Both the position numbers and the translations under genes were made by a program. A DNA stretch of 64,000 bases from contig JACDOX010000155.1 in NCBI GenBank assembly GCA_014549065.1, positions 1 through 64,000 on the forward strand, read 5' to 3'. Source of the DNA: Cardinalis cardinalis (taxonomy: Eukaryota > Chordata > Aves > Passeriformes > Cardinalidae). The notes under the pieces are model-generated. The model saw nothing but the letters and a program-made list of their open reading frames with translations, ran no database searches and was not told the DNA's origin. Every line of letters begins with the position of its first letter. Position 1 is the first letter of the stretch. Shown one piece after another: positions 1 through 10,400 of this stretch.

Positions 1-132
1 AAGGCAAACAAAGACAACACTGGCAGCAACAACAAACAGAACCAGATACCCAACCCCAGCCTTCCCTCAGCTGCAGGCGCTTCCCCTTTGCTGTAGTTCT
101 GGTCACAGCTGGGCAGGGAAGGGAGGCAGAGA

Positions 133-1120
133 ATGAATAAAGCAATTACTAGAGAAATTTTAATTAAGCTACACCAAGGAATACACTGGAGAGTTCAAGC
201 ACTGTGTGATCAATTCGGAAGAACTTATTGCTGTGAGGGAGTCNATACAGAAGCCAAACAGAGACTGAACAATGCTCAATTTGTTAAAAGGTAAATAAGA
301 AAGTGATGAGAAAACACCCTAGGGAGGGAAGAGCCCTAGCCCTTAGACCCTTTCAAAATATGCAAATAAATTACACTGAGTTCCCCAGAATACAGAGATG
401 GAAATACCTTCTTGTAATAGTTGATCACCTCACCCACGGGGTAGAAGCCTTTCCTACCTCAACTGCAACTGCCTGCAAAGTGGCTAAGATGCTATTAGAA
501 CAAACCATTCCCACATATGGGATAATGAAAGAATAGACTCAGATAAGGGAACACACTTCAGAAATGTTACATTCTATATGTGTTGAATTAGACATAAATT
601 GGAGATTTCATACCCCGTGGCACCCTCAAGGCTCTGGATGTGTGGAGAGAATGAATGCTATCCTTAAGAACCATATTACCAAATTAATGGTTGAAAGCAG
701 ATTAGCATTATTAGGGATCAGAACTGCTCCAAGTAAGGACATAAGAGTTTCTCCCAATGAAATGTTNCTTGGGTTACCTTATCTGGGAAGGGAGGAGGGG
801 TTGCCAATGGCTGAAACTAATGACTTAGATCTCAGAGATCATTTGCAGGCAATTGCACTCTCTCTCATGGATCTTAGAAGAAAAAAGTTGTTGCCCCAAG
901 CATCACCTCTAGACTTTCACATACACCAGGTAAAACCAGGAGACTGGGTTCTAATAAACTTGGAATGATGATACCTTAACAGCAGCATGGGAAGGTCCCT
1001 TTCAGGTACTTTTAACAACTGAAACAGTTACCAGGACTGCAGAAAAGCTCTCACGCCTCTCAAGTCAAAGGGCCAGTGGAAGCTCCTCCCCAAACTTGGA
1101 CAGTGGTACAAGGAAGTGAC
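133..1120 (+). pseudogene. Endogenous retrovirus pol remnant (integrase region)
   Basis: This is a decayed integrase region of a class I (gammaretrovirus-like) endogenous retrovirus. A stretch at 133-294 resembles the integrase zinc-binding domain: the two histidines are visible, but the expected cysteine pair is lost. The catalytic core runs in another frame at 303-968, interrupted by a stop at 534-536. The C-terminal part, with a W-E-G-P-F motif near 988, is in a third frame. In the core, the first catalytic Asp appears replaced by Asn, the second Asp lies in a shifted frame near 540, and the third acidic residue (in V-E-R after H-P-Q) is kept. The copy cannot make a working enzyme. The element's 5' part (gag, protease, reverse transcriptase) is absent, either truncated or outside the window. 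The integrase assignment is from motifs; the exact ERV family is not determined. Confidence 0.85.
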
Positions 1121-1729
1121 CCTTAAAAGTTAATCTTCAAAAGATGATTTACTAGTGAACAGTCAAGGGCAAGCCTGGACTGACCTCTGTATTTGCCACC
1201 TGAGAGCCTTTTGCTCCACTGTGGGCTGCAACCCCTTGGGTGTTGAGCAGTGGGAATATAAGGCAAACCAGACTCTGACAAAAGAGAAACAGGAGATTAT
1301 GTTCTAAGACTCTGGAAATCGCTGGATGGAGTGTCATGGCTTCTGTGCTTCACCTCTACATCCCTGCAGTGTGCTGTTCTAGTGCACAGAACTCAGGAAG
1401 CAGGTATGGATACCGAGGAAGGTAACCTTTGGTGCTACAGTCACCATCTGAGGTTTGCATCATCCCAGCAAGCACGGATGGAACTGCTGATGGCAGACAC
1501 TGCACACAAGCGTATCTACATCCTACTTTGCTTGAGTTGGAGGAGAACTATGGACAGCAACCAGAACTGACAAATCAGGAACTTTTAAATAGACTGAATT
1601 TAACACCGACCTAAGACTGATTAATCTTATTATAACTGCTTCACAAAAGGAGCCAGTTTGTGCTGACCAGACAGGGTAAGTAAATCAAGGGCTTCAGCAA
1701 TAAAAGGATAATAAAAGGAAAGGGTGGAT
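1121..1729 (+). other. ERV 3' internal remnant (env region, unrecognisable) with polypurine tract
   Basis: This lies between the integrase remnant and the putative 3' LTR, where env would be in a complete element. The longest open stretches are about 80 codons and show no envelope motif I can recognise, so the region is heavily decayed or deleted. A purine-rich tract at about 1713-1728 ends directly before a TG dinucleotide, as expected for the polypurine tract next to a 3' LTR. The assignment rests mainly on position. Confidence 0.5.
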
Positions 1730-2100
1730 TGTGAGAGATGAGGTGAGATTTTGCTGAAGCCAAAAGGTTGTTAGGTTAAAGAATGAAAGGTGTTGTTTGG
1801 ATTGTTTGAATTTGTTCTGGTTGGTTCAGTGTTGGTGCTGGAACACCAAGACCTTCCCTGTGTGCATGTGCTTATTTATTATATTAAGAGGAAATAGCCA
1901 CTGGTGTCCTTCTGAGGGAATGAGGGAAGATGACCCTTTACTACATGGGCCAGAGAAGTCAGCTCTTGGGTTTCTCTGCAGAAAAAGACAAATCCTCTCT
2001 GCACCCCTTGGCAGCTCCATCTGCTTGTCCGCAGTGAATTTAATCTTAGTTTTACATGAGATGTGGTCATGTGTACTCTAGAGAACTGAAAACTGCTACA
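1730..2100 (+). repeat. Putative 3' LTR of the class I ERV
   Basis: The segment starts with TG immediately after the polypurine tract and ends with a plausible ...ACA at 2100, giving about 371 bp. It has no coding content. The 5' LTR is not in the window, so the boundaries cannot be checked by comparing the pair, and no target-site duplication can be scored. The left edge is better supported than the right edge. Confidence 0.5.
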
Positions 2101-2773
2101 GGATTGAGGAGGGGCCAGGACATGTGCTACTGTGGCACATAGTGTTGGTCACACATCCCACCTCAGGCTGCTGCCACTGGAGCCCCTCAGCCCCTGCTGA
2201 GTCCCAAAGGGTGACTGAGACCGCTGATCATGAGCTTCCCAGGGGCTTGGTTTAACCCTTTCCCAGAAATGGCTTTTCCTTTAAATACTGCAGTTGGAAA
2301 TCAGAGAAAGATCTGTATGGGGCCTGCCTTCATCCTGCTAAGGGGTGTCCTCATGCTATGGAAACACTTCAGCAGGACAGAGCGGTTTGCTTATTAACTC
2401 CGGGATAGAAGCAGCAGTTTTTAGCCTGGATGTGTCAGCCAAGGAAGCAGGAACTGCCGCACGATGGCATTGTCTGCTGCAGAGAGAGGCAGAGGCTCTT
2501 CCAGCTCAGAAAACCCCGCAGGAGCCTTCCCTGGGGGCAGAGCCGGTGTGAGCTCCTCGCACTCGTGTTCAGGATAAGGTTACACTGCCACTAGACTGGA
2601 CTAACCCTCTGAAAATGGCTTTTTCCTGATGGAGCTGTTCCCAGCCCCTGGCTGAGGTGTTTGAGCAGAACAATCAGAGCCTGGCAGGGACCTGCTCTTG
2701 TGCTGCAGTATTGCATGAGGGGGCTGTTGCCTTAAACTGAGGGAAACTGCGAGCAGCTCTTCGAGAATTAGAC
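2101..2773. other. Intergenic spacer, nothing recognised
   Basis: Mixed-composition DNA between two repeat blocks. Open frames are under 70 codons and match nothing I recognise. It may include further decayed repeat sequence. Confidence 0.4.
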
Positions 2774-3321
2774 TGTCAGGAACGAAATTAAGTCAACTGA
2801 GACAAACATTTATTGGTAACAAAAAAAACAAAGACTTACTCTACTAAGGATGGCTAGAAAAGACAGAGCAAGAGGAAGAAAAATGGGAAAGGAGTTGGTG
2901 GGGGAGAGAGACAGAGGCCTGGCTTGGAGGTGGGAGGGCTGGACACNGGTGGCTTAGGGACACAGGTGGCTCAGGGACACAGAGATGAAGCAGGCAGGGC
3001 ATTGGCCAGGGATGCAGGGAGACAGGACAGATGTGAGGGCGAGCAAGATCCAGCAGACACCTCAGCAGGCTGGAGTCAAAGCAGAAACAAGACATAAAAG
3101 GCCCCCAGACTCAAAAAGCAAGTTTCCAAACCCTCCCCTCACTCAAAAAGCAAGTTTTGAAAAAAACCCCTATGGCTTGTGTTGCAGTTATTTTTATGCC
3201 CCTGCCTCCTCCCAAAGCCTGCCTGCTGACGGGAGACCACTGGCCCAGTCCAATGTCCCAGTGCAGCCCCTCGGCAGAGACCTTTTGCCATGGATTGCAG
3301 AGTGTCTCTGGGGTACAGTGC
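2774..3321 (-). repeat. Putative LTR, minus strand (first of two stacked)
   Basis: On the minus strand the end reads CAATAAATG (poly(A) signal, near 2813) followed by a terminus ending ...CCTGACA at 2774, as at an LTR 3' end. Further into the minus strand a TATA-like CATAAAAATA lies near 3190. The sequence is non-coding and carries a short imperfect 17-bp direct repeat near 2947-2981. The right limit is uncertain because the next LTR starts at 3322. No target-site duplication was found. Confidence 0.5.
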
Positions 3322-4087
3322 TGTCCTGGTTCAGGACAAAATTAGGGGAAATCTCCAAAAGGGAGTTCCCCCCCCCCCCCCCCCAAAAACCGGGTTCGGG
3401 AAGGAATTCCTCGGAGGAGCAAAGTGGAAAACAAAACCTATTTATTGACAAATAACAAAAGAACACTCCCCAACACAAGAAAAGAAAAGAAAACCAGTTC
3501 AGTGTTGTGGAGGGAGCCACGCTTCTCTCGCAGGCTCCAGAGATCCCGCCGGACGTCGGACGTCCCAGGTCAGGTCCAGAGCCGGTCCAGTATCTTCAGG
3601 GGAGGGGAAGAAAGAGAGGACGAAAGAAAAGGGGAAAAAAAAACAGCGCAGAAAGCAGCAAAGGGAAAAAAGCAGCTATCAGCTAGGGCTAAGGCAGTAG
3701 CAAGCAAGCGAAGTAGCAAGCAGAAGCAAGCAGGCCAGCCAGCCAAAGCAGCCCAAAGCCCAAAAAAAAAGTCAAAGTGCACCCAGTCCCCCTCCCTCCT
3801 CCCTCCCCGCCCCGCCGCGGCAAGACGGTGACACGTGAACTGGCTGCCAGGAAAAGCCTCCCCAGAGACAAGGCTTTCCTCCACCTTCTCCTTGGTGCCT
3901 CCTGGACAGGGCACATGTATAACCCATTCCCCATATGCCTCTGACAACCAGGGTTGAAACAAGTCACAAGTAAATTGGCTCCTCAGACAGGGTAATATGC
4001 TGTCACTGGGTTTGACGCTGATGTGTCTGTGCCACAGTTTCCCAGTTAAAGGCCTCAATTTTCTCTTGTTTTAATGATTTAAGGTTA
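3322..4087 (-). repeat. Putative LTR, minus strand (second), with poly(C) tract
   Basis: The + strand starts TGTCCTGGTTCAGGAC, so the minus-strand element ends ...GAACCAGGACA, a terminus I associate with passerine ERV LTRs. A minus-strand AATAAA lies about 120 bp inside (TTTATT near 3440). A purine-rich stretch occupies about 3595-3790. At 4088-4096 the + strand is pyrimidine-rich, consistent with a minus-strand polypurine tract just outside the LTR, which is why I end it at 4087. The 162-codon minus frame across 3570-4058 is explained by this repeat and its composition. Family name and exact edges need a repeat library. Confidence 0.55.
3368..3384 (+). repeat. Homopolymer C17 tract
   Basis: Seventeen consecutive C residues lie inside the second minus-strand LTR; the minus strand is a G17 run. 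Such runs are prone to length error in sequencing and could form a G-quadruplex on the G strand. Confidence 0.95.
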
Positions 4088-4500
4088 CCTCCTCCCTTTT
4101 AACTTCAGTTATTCCCTTTCTGATGTTGTTTGCCAGAAGCAGGAGATATGATCACTGTACCTGTCTATGAGAATCTTTGATAGAATTCTTGGCAGTTCNC
4201 TCTAAAACTCGCCAAGACTTGGCTCTGTATTTATCTGAGGAGGGCTGAGGTGCCCTGGTTCACGTCTGTCTGCTCATCCAGGCCGCTATCTGATGGTTGT
4301 GCTGTTCAGTTGTTTCTGTAGAGCTTTTGAAGGCTCCTGCAGGCCTCAGTCTCCATAGCCCTGAAGCTGGAGCACGACTGGAAGATGTGTATTCTGTGTC
4401 CTTGATGATTTTCGCCCACAGTTCCTCAGACCACTGAACACTTAAAAGATTTCTTTCCTGTCCTAAAGGAATATTTAATTGGATAGGGCACACACTTTCA
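4088..4500 (-). other. Possible ERV internal sequence adjoining the minus-strand LTR
   Basis: This sits where internal retroviral sequence would lie for the LTR at 3322-4087: next to its putative 5' edge, beginning with a polypurine-like tract on the minus strand. A 77-codon minus-strand frame (4260-4493) is the only sizeable open stretch. I do not recognise a retroviral domain in it, so this is inferred from position only. Confidence 0.3.
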
Positions 4501-7080
4501 AAAGTAGCTCACAAACCTCTTTGAACTGCTTCACATGGATTTCTTTTTGATGTGCTTTCTTTCCATAAGCTGATACCAGATTCTTTTCCTTAGGTGTGTT
4601 TGTAGGGCACTGACTTTTGTCTTCCTTTCTTCATGTTCCTTCCCACGCTTCTCTCTCAAAATAGAGAAGGTTCAACACCCCTGCCACCACCACCTTGTTA
4701 AAATAAAAGAAATAACCCACAATGTTGACTTTCTGGAGCAGTGTTCAGCTTTTTCTAGCTTATAAATAAGCTTCTCTTTTAACTTGATTAACCCAACAGT
4801 AAATTTAACTTTTCCAAAGTGAAGAAATTAAAAGCTTGAATTAAAGATCTGAAAGTAGTACAAGCCTCTTCCATCTTCCTCCTATGGGAGTGACTTCAAG
4901 GTGATTAGAGATCCAGCCTCTCAGTGCAGAAATTCCTTTTTGGACTACACATGCTTGACAATCCCACTGATTTCAAGGTCTCTGGGGAAACTTGGGTGAC
5001 ATTCAGCAAAAATAATTCTGATGCTGCAGTTCAACCAAGATAGTGTTGGTATTTGGATCTGATTTAGTAACATAATCCCTCTTCTTCAGCTGAGATTCCA
5101 GATACTAGTCAGCATCTCCATGTTTAAAGAGAGGTGCTGGCTCATTACCTGCCATGAAAGGACATTGCTTAACTTGTGGTTAAAATATGAAGCCAGAAGG
5201 TTTCTATATATTTTTCTTATGTGGGGAAAAAATATCTCTTTTTGTAGTGCAAAATACCAATACCCCTAGAAACCTCTGTTTCCTTTGTCCTACTTCACAT
5301 CTCATGTTACTTCTTCCTAACTTTTATTTTTGGCTGTAGATATAAACTGCATTTTGAATTATTTCCTCAAAGACTAAGGCAAGTGCCAGCACTTGAGCTG
5401 TGATTTTACATAGACACTCCTTCTGAGTTCCAAGCTCTTGCCTAAAATGGTTTCCAACTTTTAATTAAAATCATCTGATAAATTGACCAGCTAGACTCTA
5501 TATATAGCTAGACTTTACAATTACCTCAGAGTAAGGGGAAACCAAACTGCATGCTCAGGAAGTAGTTGTGGCCCTTCCATTTTGCCCTGAAAGAAAAAAG
5601 ATTTATCCAAAGTGTCCAAGTTTTCTTGCAGGTTTTCTTACACTGGATAAAAAAGATCAAGCAAATGATAGTTTACATGGTTACCCAAGAATGTTATGTC
5701 ATACTGGGAGATAGCAGGTGTGATCTAAACTCCCACAGAAAAAGATAATTTTATGAGGACTTTAAAGCCCTCTACTGATGTCTCAAAATTACAGAAACTC
5801 TTGAAACACGCAGCGATCACAATCAGGCAGTGCCAGGACATTGTGGCAGTAAGCAGTCCTCATTTTCACCCCTTAACTAGGACTTCAAAGTCTTATGTGC
5901 CCGAGTTCTGCCATTCATCTTTAAATACCTTCTCTGATCACTTGTTCTTGATNGTTCACAACTTAGCAATATTCTAATCCATCTGCACAATTTCTAGAGA
6001 GAGAAGAATAAGAATGCTGCCCCTATACAACAAGATGTGTTTGCCACAATGAAAGAAGTCTGAGAATGCTCTATGGGCTCTCACCTCCTCAGCTTTTCTC
6101 CTCAGAATTTCCAAACACACTGAGAAACCCCGGAGTTTATTGGACCAGATCTGATTTCTCAAAAGACTGGAGCACTGAAGAATCATTTTTCTTGGTTGCA
6201 GCATGGAAGGTTTGCTATGTAGATTTTACATTAATTTTGTCTCCAGGAATCACCTTTATCTAACATTTAGCTGATTATTGTTGAAAAGCACATCTGAAAT
6301 TATTCTAATTCTTCTTCAAAGTCCCTAAATTATGNCCAGGTGTTAGAAACATAAATTACTTTTTGGTAGAGTTGCTTTGTTAAGTCTAGGGCTTGACAGG
6401 CTTCAGTGATCTCAGAGCTGGGGGAGGTTAGCAAAGCTTGGGAAGAAGGATGTGATTCTGATAGCAGGCACAGAGAATGCAGAATTTACAGGCCACAAGG
6501 ACACTTTGCAGAACTCCCAAGATAAGGAGGAAACTAACAAAGTCAACTCAGCAACCATGCTAAAATCATCTCCAGCTGGGTAGAAGGCAATTCAGCCAGG
6601 GGAATATTGCAACCACCACNTCACAGCCACTGACCCAAGAAACCCAGTGTGTGAAAAGAGAAAGACTGAGCATAGGACTAATTAGCACGGGAAGTCAAAG
6701 AACCATTTAACCAATCAAAGGCAGAATACCAGTCAATAAGACAACAAGGTAGCTTTTAGCCAGCAAATGCTGATACCTTTGTTTACTAAAATGGTGTGAA
6801 GTTTTGATGGTCAGAGAGCCAGCCTCTTGTGGCTTACCCCCCAGCCCCTACTTTGCACAAACTAGAACAGAAAATAGAAATACCTCACCTTGGTGTGTGA
6901 ATTGGCACTGTGCAGTGGGCAGCGAGCCCACACTGGGGTGAGAGAAGAAACAGAATGGCACAGTCAGTCCTCTTGTGTAGTTACCCTGCTGTCAGCAAAT
7001 GGTCTGATTTCAGACCACAATGCCTTTTTTTCCATTATCTTCCAGTACGGTGAACTACAGCTACAGATGGAATAAGTACA
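4501..7080. other. Intergenic DNA, no gene recognised
   Basis: AT-rich sequence with only short chance frames (at most about 76 codons). No tRNA, exon or known repeat is recognised with confidence. The stretch at about 6,380-6,860 has LTR-like composition and a CCAATC box near 6710, but I could not define termini. Confidence 0.5.
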
Positions 7081-7473
7081 TAGAATCCCAGAATCATAGA
7101 ATGGTTTGGGTTGGAAGGGGCTTTGAAGGTTACCTCATTCCAACCCCCTGCCATGGACAGAGACATCTTCCACTATCCCAGAGTGCTCCAAGCCCTGTCC
7201 AACCTGACCTTGGAAACTTCCAGGGTGGGGCAGCCACAGCTTCTCTGGGCAACCTGTGCCAGGGCCTCACACTCACAGTAAAGGATTCATTCCTAATATT
7301 AATTCTAAATCCACTTTCTGTCAGTTTGAAGCCATTCCCCCTTGTCACTCCAGGCTCTTGCAAACAGTCTCTCTCCATCTTTGTTGGAGCTCCTTCAGGT
7401 ACTGGAAAGATCCACTTGGGTAGCCCTGAAGCTTCTCTTCTCCAGACTGAATAATCCTAATTCTCTCACCCTT
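7081..7473 (-). mobile_element. CR1 LINE 3' end, minus strand
   Basis: The + strand begins with the reverse complement of the CR1 terminal octamer region (AGAATCATAGAATGG) and continues with the standard CR1 tail read backwards: GGTTTGGGTTGGAAGG, the CATGGACAGAGACATCTTCC block, and TTCTCTGGGCAACCTGTGCC. It is a 5'-truncated copy of about 390 bp, as is usual for this non-LTR family, with its 3' end at the low coordinate. The frames at 7020-7454 and 7130-7378 are repeat-derived. Confidence 0.95.
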
Positions 7474-10400
7474 CACAAAATCATAAAACTGCAACACTTA
7501 CCCTAGTGTTATTATAAATATTTCCTACCATGCCATTATCAATAGTATAAGCTTACCCAAAGAGCTTTACTAGTATGCTTAACTATAAAATAAGGAACTA
7601 CTACTCTAGGTGAACGTGGCATTAAGATTTCTCAGGCCCATTTCCTAATTTATGAGTTTACTTATTAAAATCAGTATAAAAAGAAGACAGATGTTTTGGT
7701 TTTGCTGTGGGTTAACTCTGACAGGCAGATAAACTCCACACACTTTCTCATCTCTCCTCTGCAGTGGGGTAGGGCAGAGAGTCAGAAGGTCAACACTGAG
7801 AAAACTCATGGGTTCAGATAGAGACAGATTAGTAAGTGAGGCAAAGCTTTATGTGCAAGCAAAGTAAAATAATGAATTTATTCTCCGCTTCCTAGGCAGG
7901 CAGATGTTTGGCCATTTCCAGGAATGTAAGGCCTCAGCCATAACTCCAAATGTCCCTTTTCCTCCTTCTTTCCCCCAGCAGTGCTTGCTCAGCAAGATGC
8001 CATGTGGAAGAGGATTTGCATTCCATCTCGTGGGGTGTCCCAGCTGTGTCCTCTCCCAGCTCCCTGTGCCCCTCCTCAGTGCTGGGGCGGTGGGAGAAGC
8101 AGAAAAGGCCTTGGCACTGTGTAAACACTGCTCAGCAATAACAAAAACACTGGTGTGTTATCAGCACCGTTGAAGTTGTAAATCCAAAACATGGCATCAC
8201 ACCAGCCACTGTGGAGAAAAATAACTCCACTGCAGTAAAACAGAATCCAGGTCCTGAACCTTGCCTGCAAACTCAAATGCATTTATTCAGTGAAAATCCC
8301 TGTCTCTACCAGCCCAAGTGAGATGCAACCTAGAAGCTATGTAATGAACAGTTCCATTAGCATCTTCAGAGTGCTCAGAGGAAACCAATCTCCTAATAAG
8401 CTGGTGTTTATGTTTGGTTTTATGGGCATTTCTTTTTCCTCCATAGGGAGAGTAGAAAAAATACGGGGAGAGTAGAAGAGAATACAGCAGTATGCTCAGC
8501 TGGTTTATTAAAATCAGTGAGTTGGAAAGCATTAAGTAGCTATGGAACTGAGGAAAAGAGAATATTAATAGACCATGATAAAACACTCCACAAAAAACAC
8601 AGTTATGCTAAAGAGTATCCTTTTCCTTTCTGCAAAAGGCCCATCACAGAGGGCATAACCAGGGTGGTACAGAAAGCTGCATCAAGAGTTTGTGGGGGGG
8701 AAGAGTTCTTTGTGTTGTAATGCCTATGGAAATTCTGTGCAGTGTCAGAGCTCTTGCAAGAGCTTTAAATTGGAAGCCTTCAGGTTTAAATTCAAGCTAG
8801 AAGCATCCCTGCTCCCAGAGCAGCAACCTTTAAGTCACTGCTCTTGGACTGCAGCTTCAGAAACAGGCAAAACAGCTTAGAAAACCTAAAATCTCATTTT
8901 GGGTGCCTTGAGCAGATTCAGGAGCCACCTGTATTATACATGTAAATACCTAAAATGAAAATAACAGGAGCCTCAAAAAGGCAAAACAGCTTGGTAATTT
9001 GTTGAAAGTGACTTNGATCAAAAATAAAATGTGTTAATAGTCTGAAGATGACATTCACAGTGTTCCTGGTGATCATGTGCACAGTACTGCCACAGTGGAT
9101 AACAATTGGACATAGTCAGTAGGATAACTTATTCTTAGTATTCATTGAATTATTCATTGAATTCTCATCCTTCTGTACACTTCAGCTCTGCTGTAAACTT
9201 CAGAGATGTTTTTTTCACAAGGTTCTAACAAGTTACTCTGGATCCATAATTACTGAGACCAAATGGAGTCCAAATGCCAAGTGGGATTACTCTTTCAAAC
9301 ACAGAACTTCAATGTTACTACCAAAATAACGTATATGTTTTTCAAAATAAAAAAATATGCAGACCTTTTAGAAAACACGAGAGAAGTGTTGGAATGTATA
9401 AACAGTACAAGATATTGAACAGTATTTTTACATTATCCTACCTCAGCCAAACAAAGGGACAGTAGGGCTTGAGGAACAAGGATATAAATGAGTTTTTTTT
9501 AAAAGGGNTTATTTTGGTCTCTATGTGATAACTGTCATCACCATGATGTAAATACTTCACAATCTATTTAAATTTTCCTAAGTTGTATTATTTCATGATC
9601 AGCTATGATTTATTTAATTTCTGTTGTACTCATCACTGAATTATCTGAGCCCAATCTCTGAACAAGACAAATGGTAAAGTAGCAAAGGGCTGCAATAACT
9701 GAGCAGCCAACAGGATAAATCATATATTGGCTTTGCCAAATCCTCTGTGAGTGCTTTCATTTCTTTTCCTCCTTGGTTTAAAATGCAACATATTTTCATT
9801 ACTTCTGATGATGCCAAGGAGCTCTAAACTGCATCTGCTGAAGGGAACTGTACAGTTCTTTTTAGTGCCTATGATCAGAGAATTGCTTCATTGCTGCTAT
9901 GATTCATACAGAGCTTCACTAGCAAGAGAAAGCCCCTGGCTAAAATAAAATAAAATAATACAATTATCTTAATGTAAATCAACCTTAGGAAATGGAGGTC
10001 TCCCATTTTTAAAAAGCCCAAACAAATAAATCTAGCATCCTGTACTCTTGGAGATTCCTTTGGAAATATCTTTGTTAATACATTCTGCACAGGAATTACA
10101 GGTGGGAAAAGACACTGAACCAATTTTCCTATTGATAAGAGATGTTGTGGACTATGGGGCATCACAACAGCTTAAACAGGTGTTCTGCACATGTTTTCAA
10201 ACATAATTTCTTTCAGATTTCTTTTCGGCACTAGACAGAATTCAGTGACAATAGACTGTAAAAAAGCAATGCTTTGGAACTCAGTGTATTAAAAACTGCC
10301 TTGATAATGCATTGAGGCAGCCAGAACGTACATCACTAGGATTTTCTAATTTAATTTATAACCACTATAAAAATAAATAATTCAGCCTAACAAAAATGTT

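Noticed and set aside
3570..4058. 162-codon minus-strand frame
   Set aside because: It lies in a putative LTR and a purine-biased tract, with no recognisable domain.
7020..7454. 144-codon plus-strand frame
   Set aside because: It overlaps a minus-strand CR1 tail.
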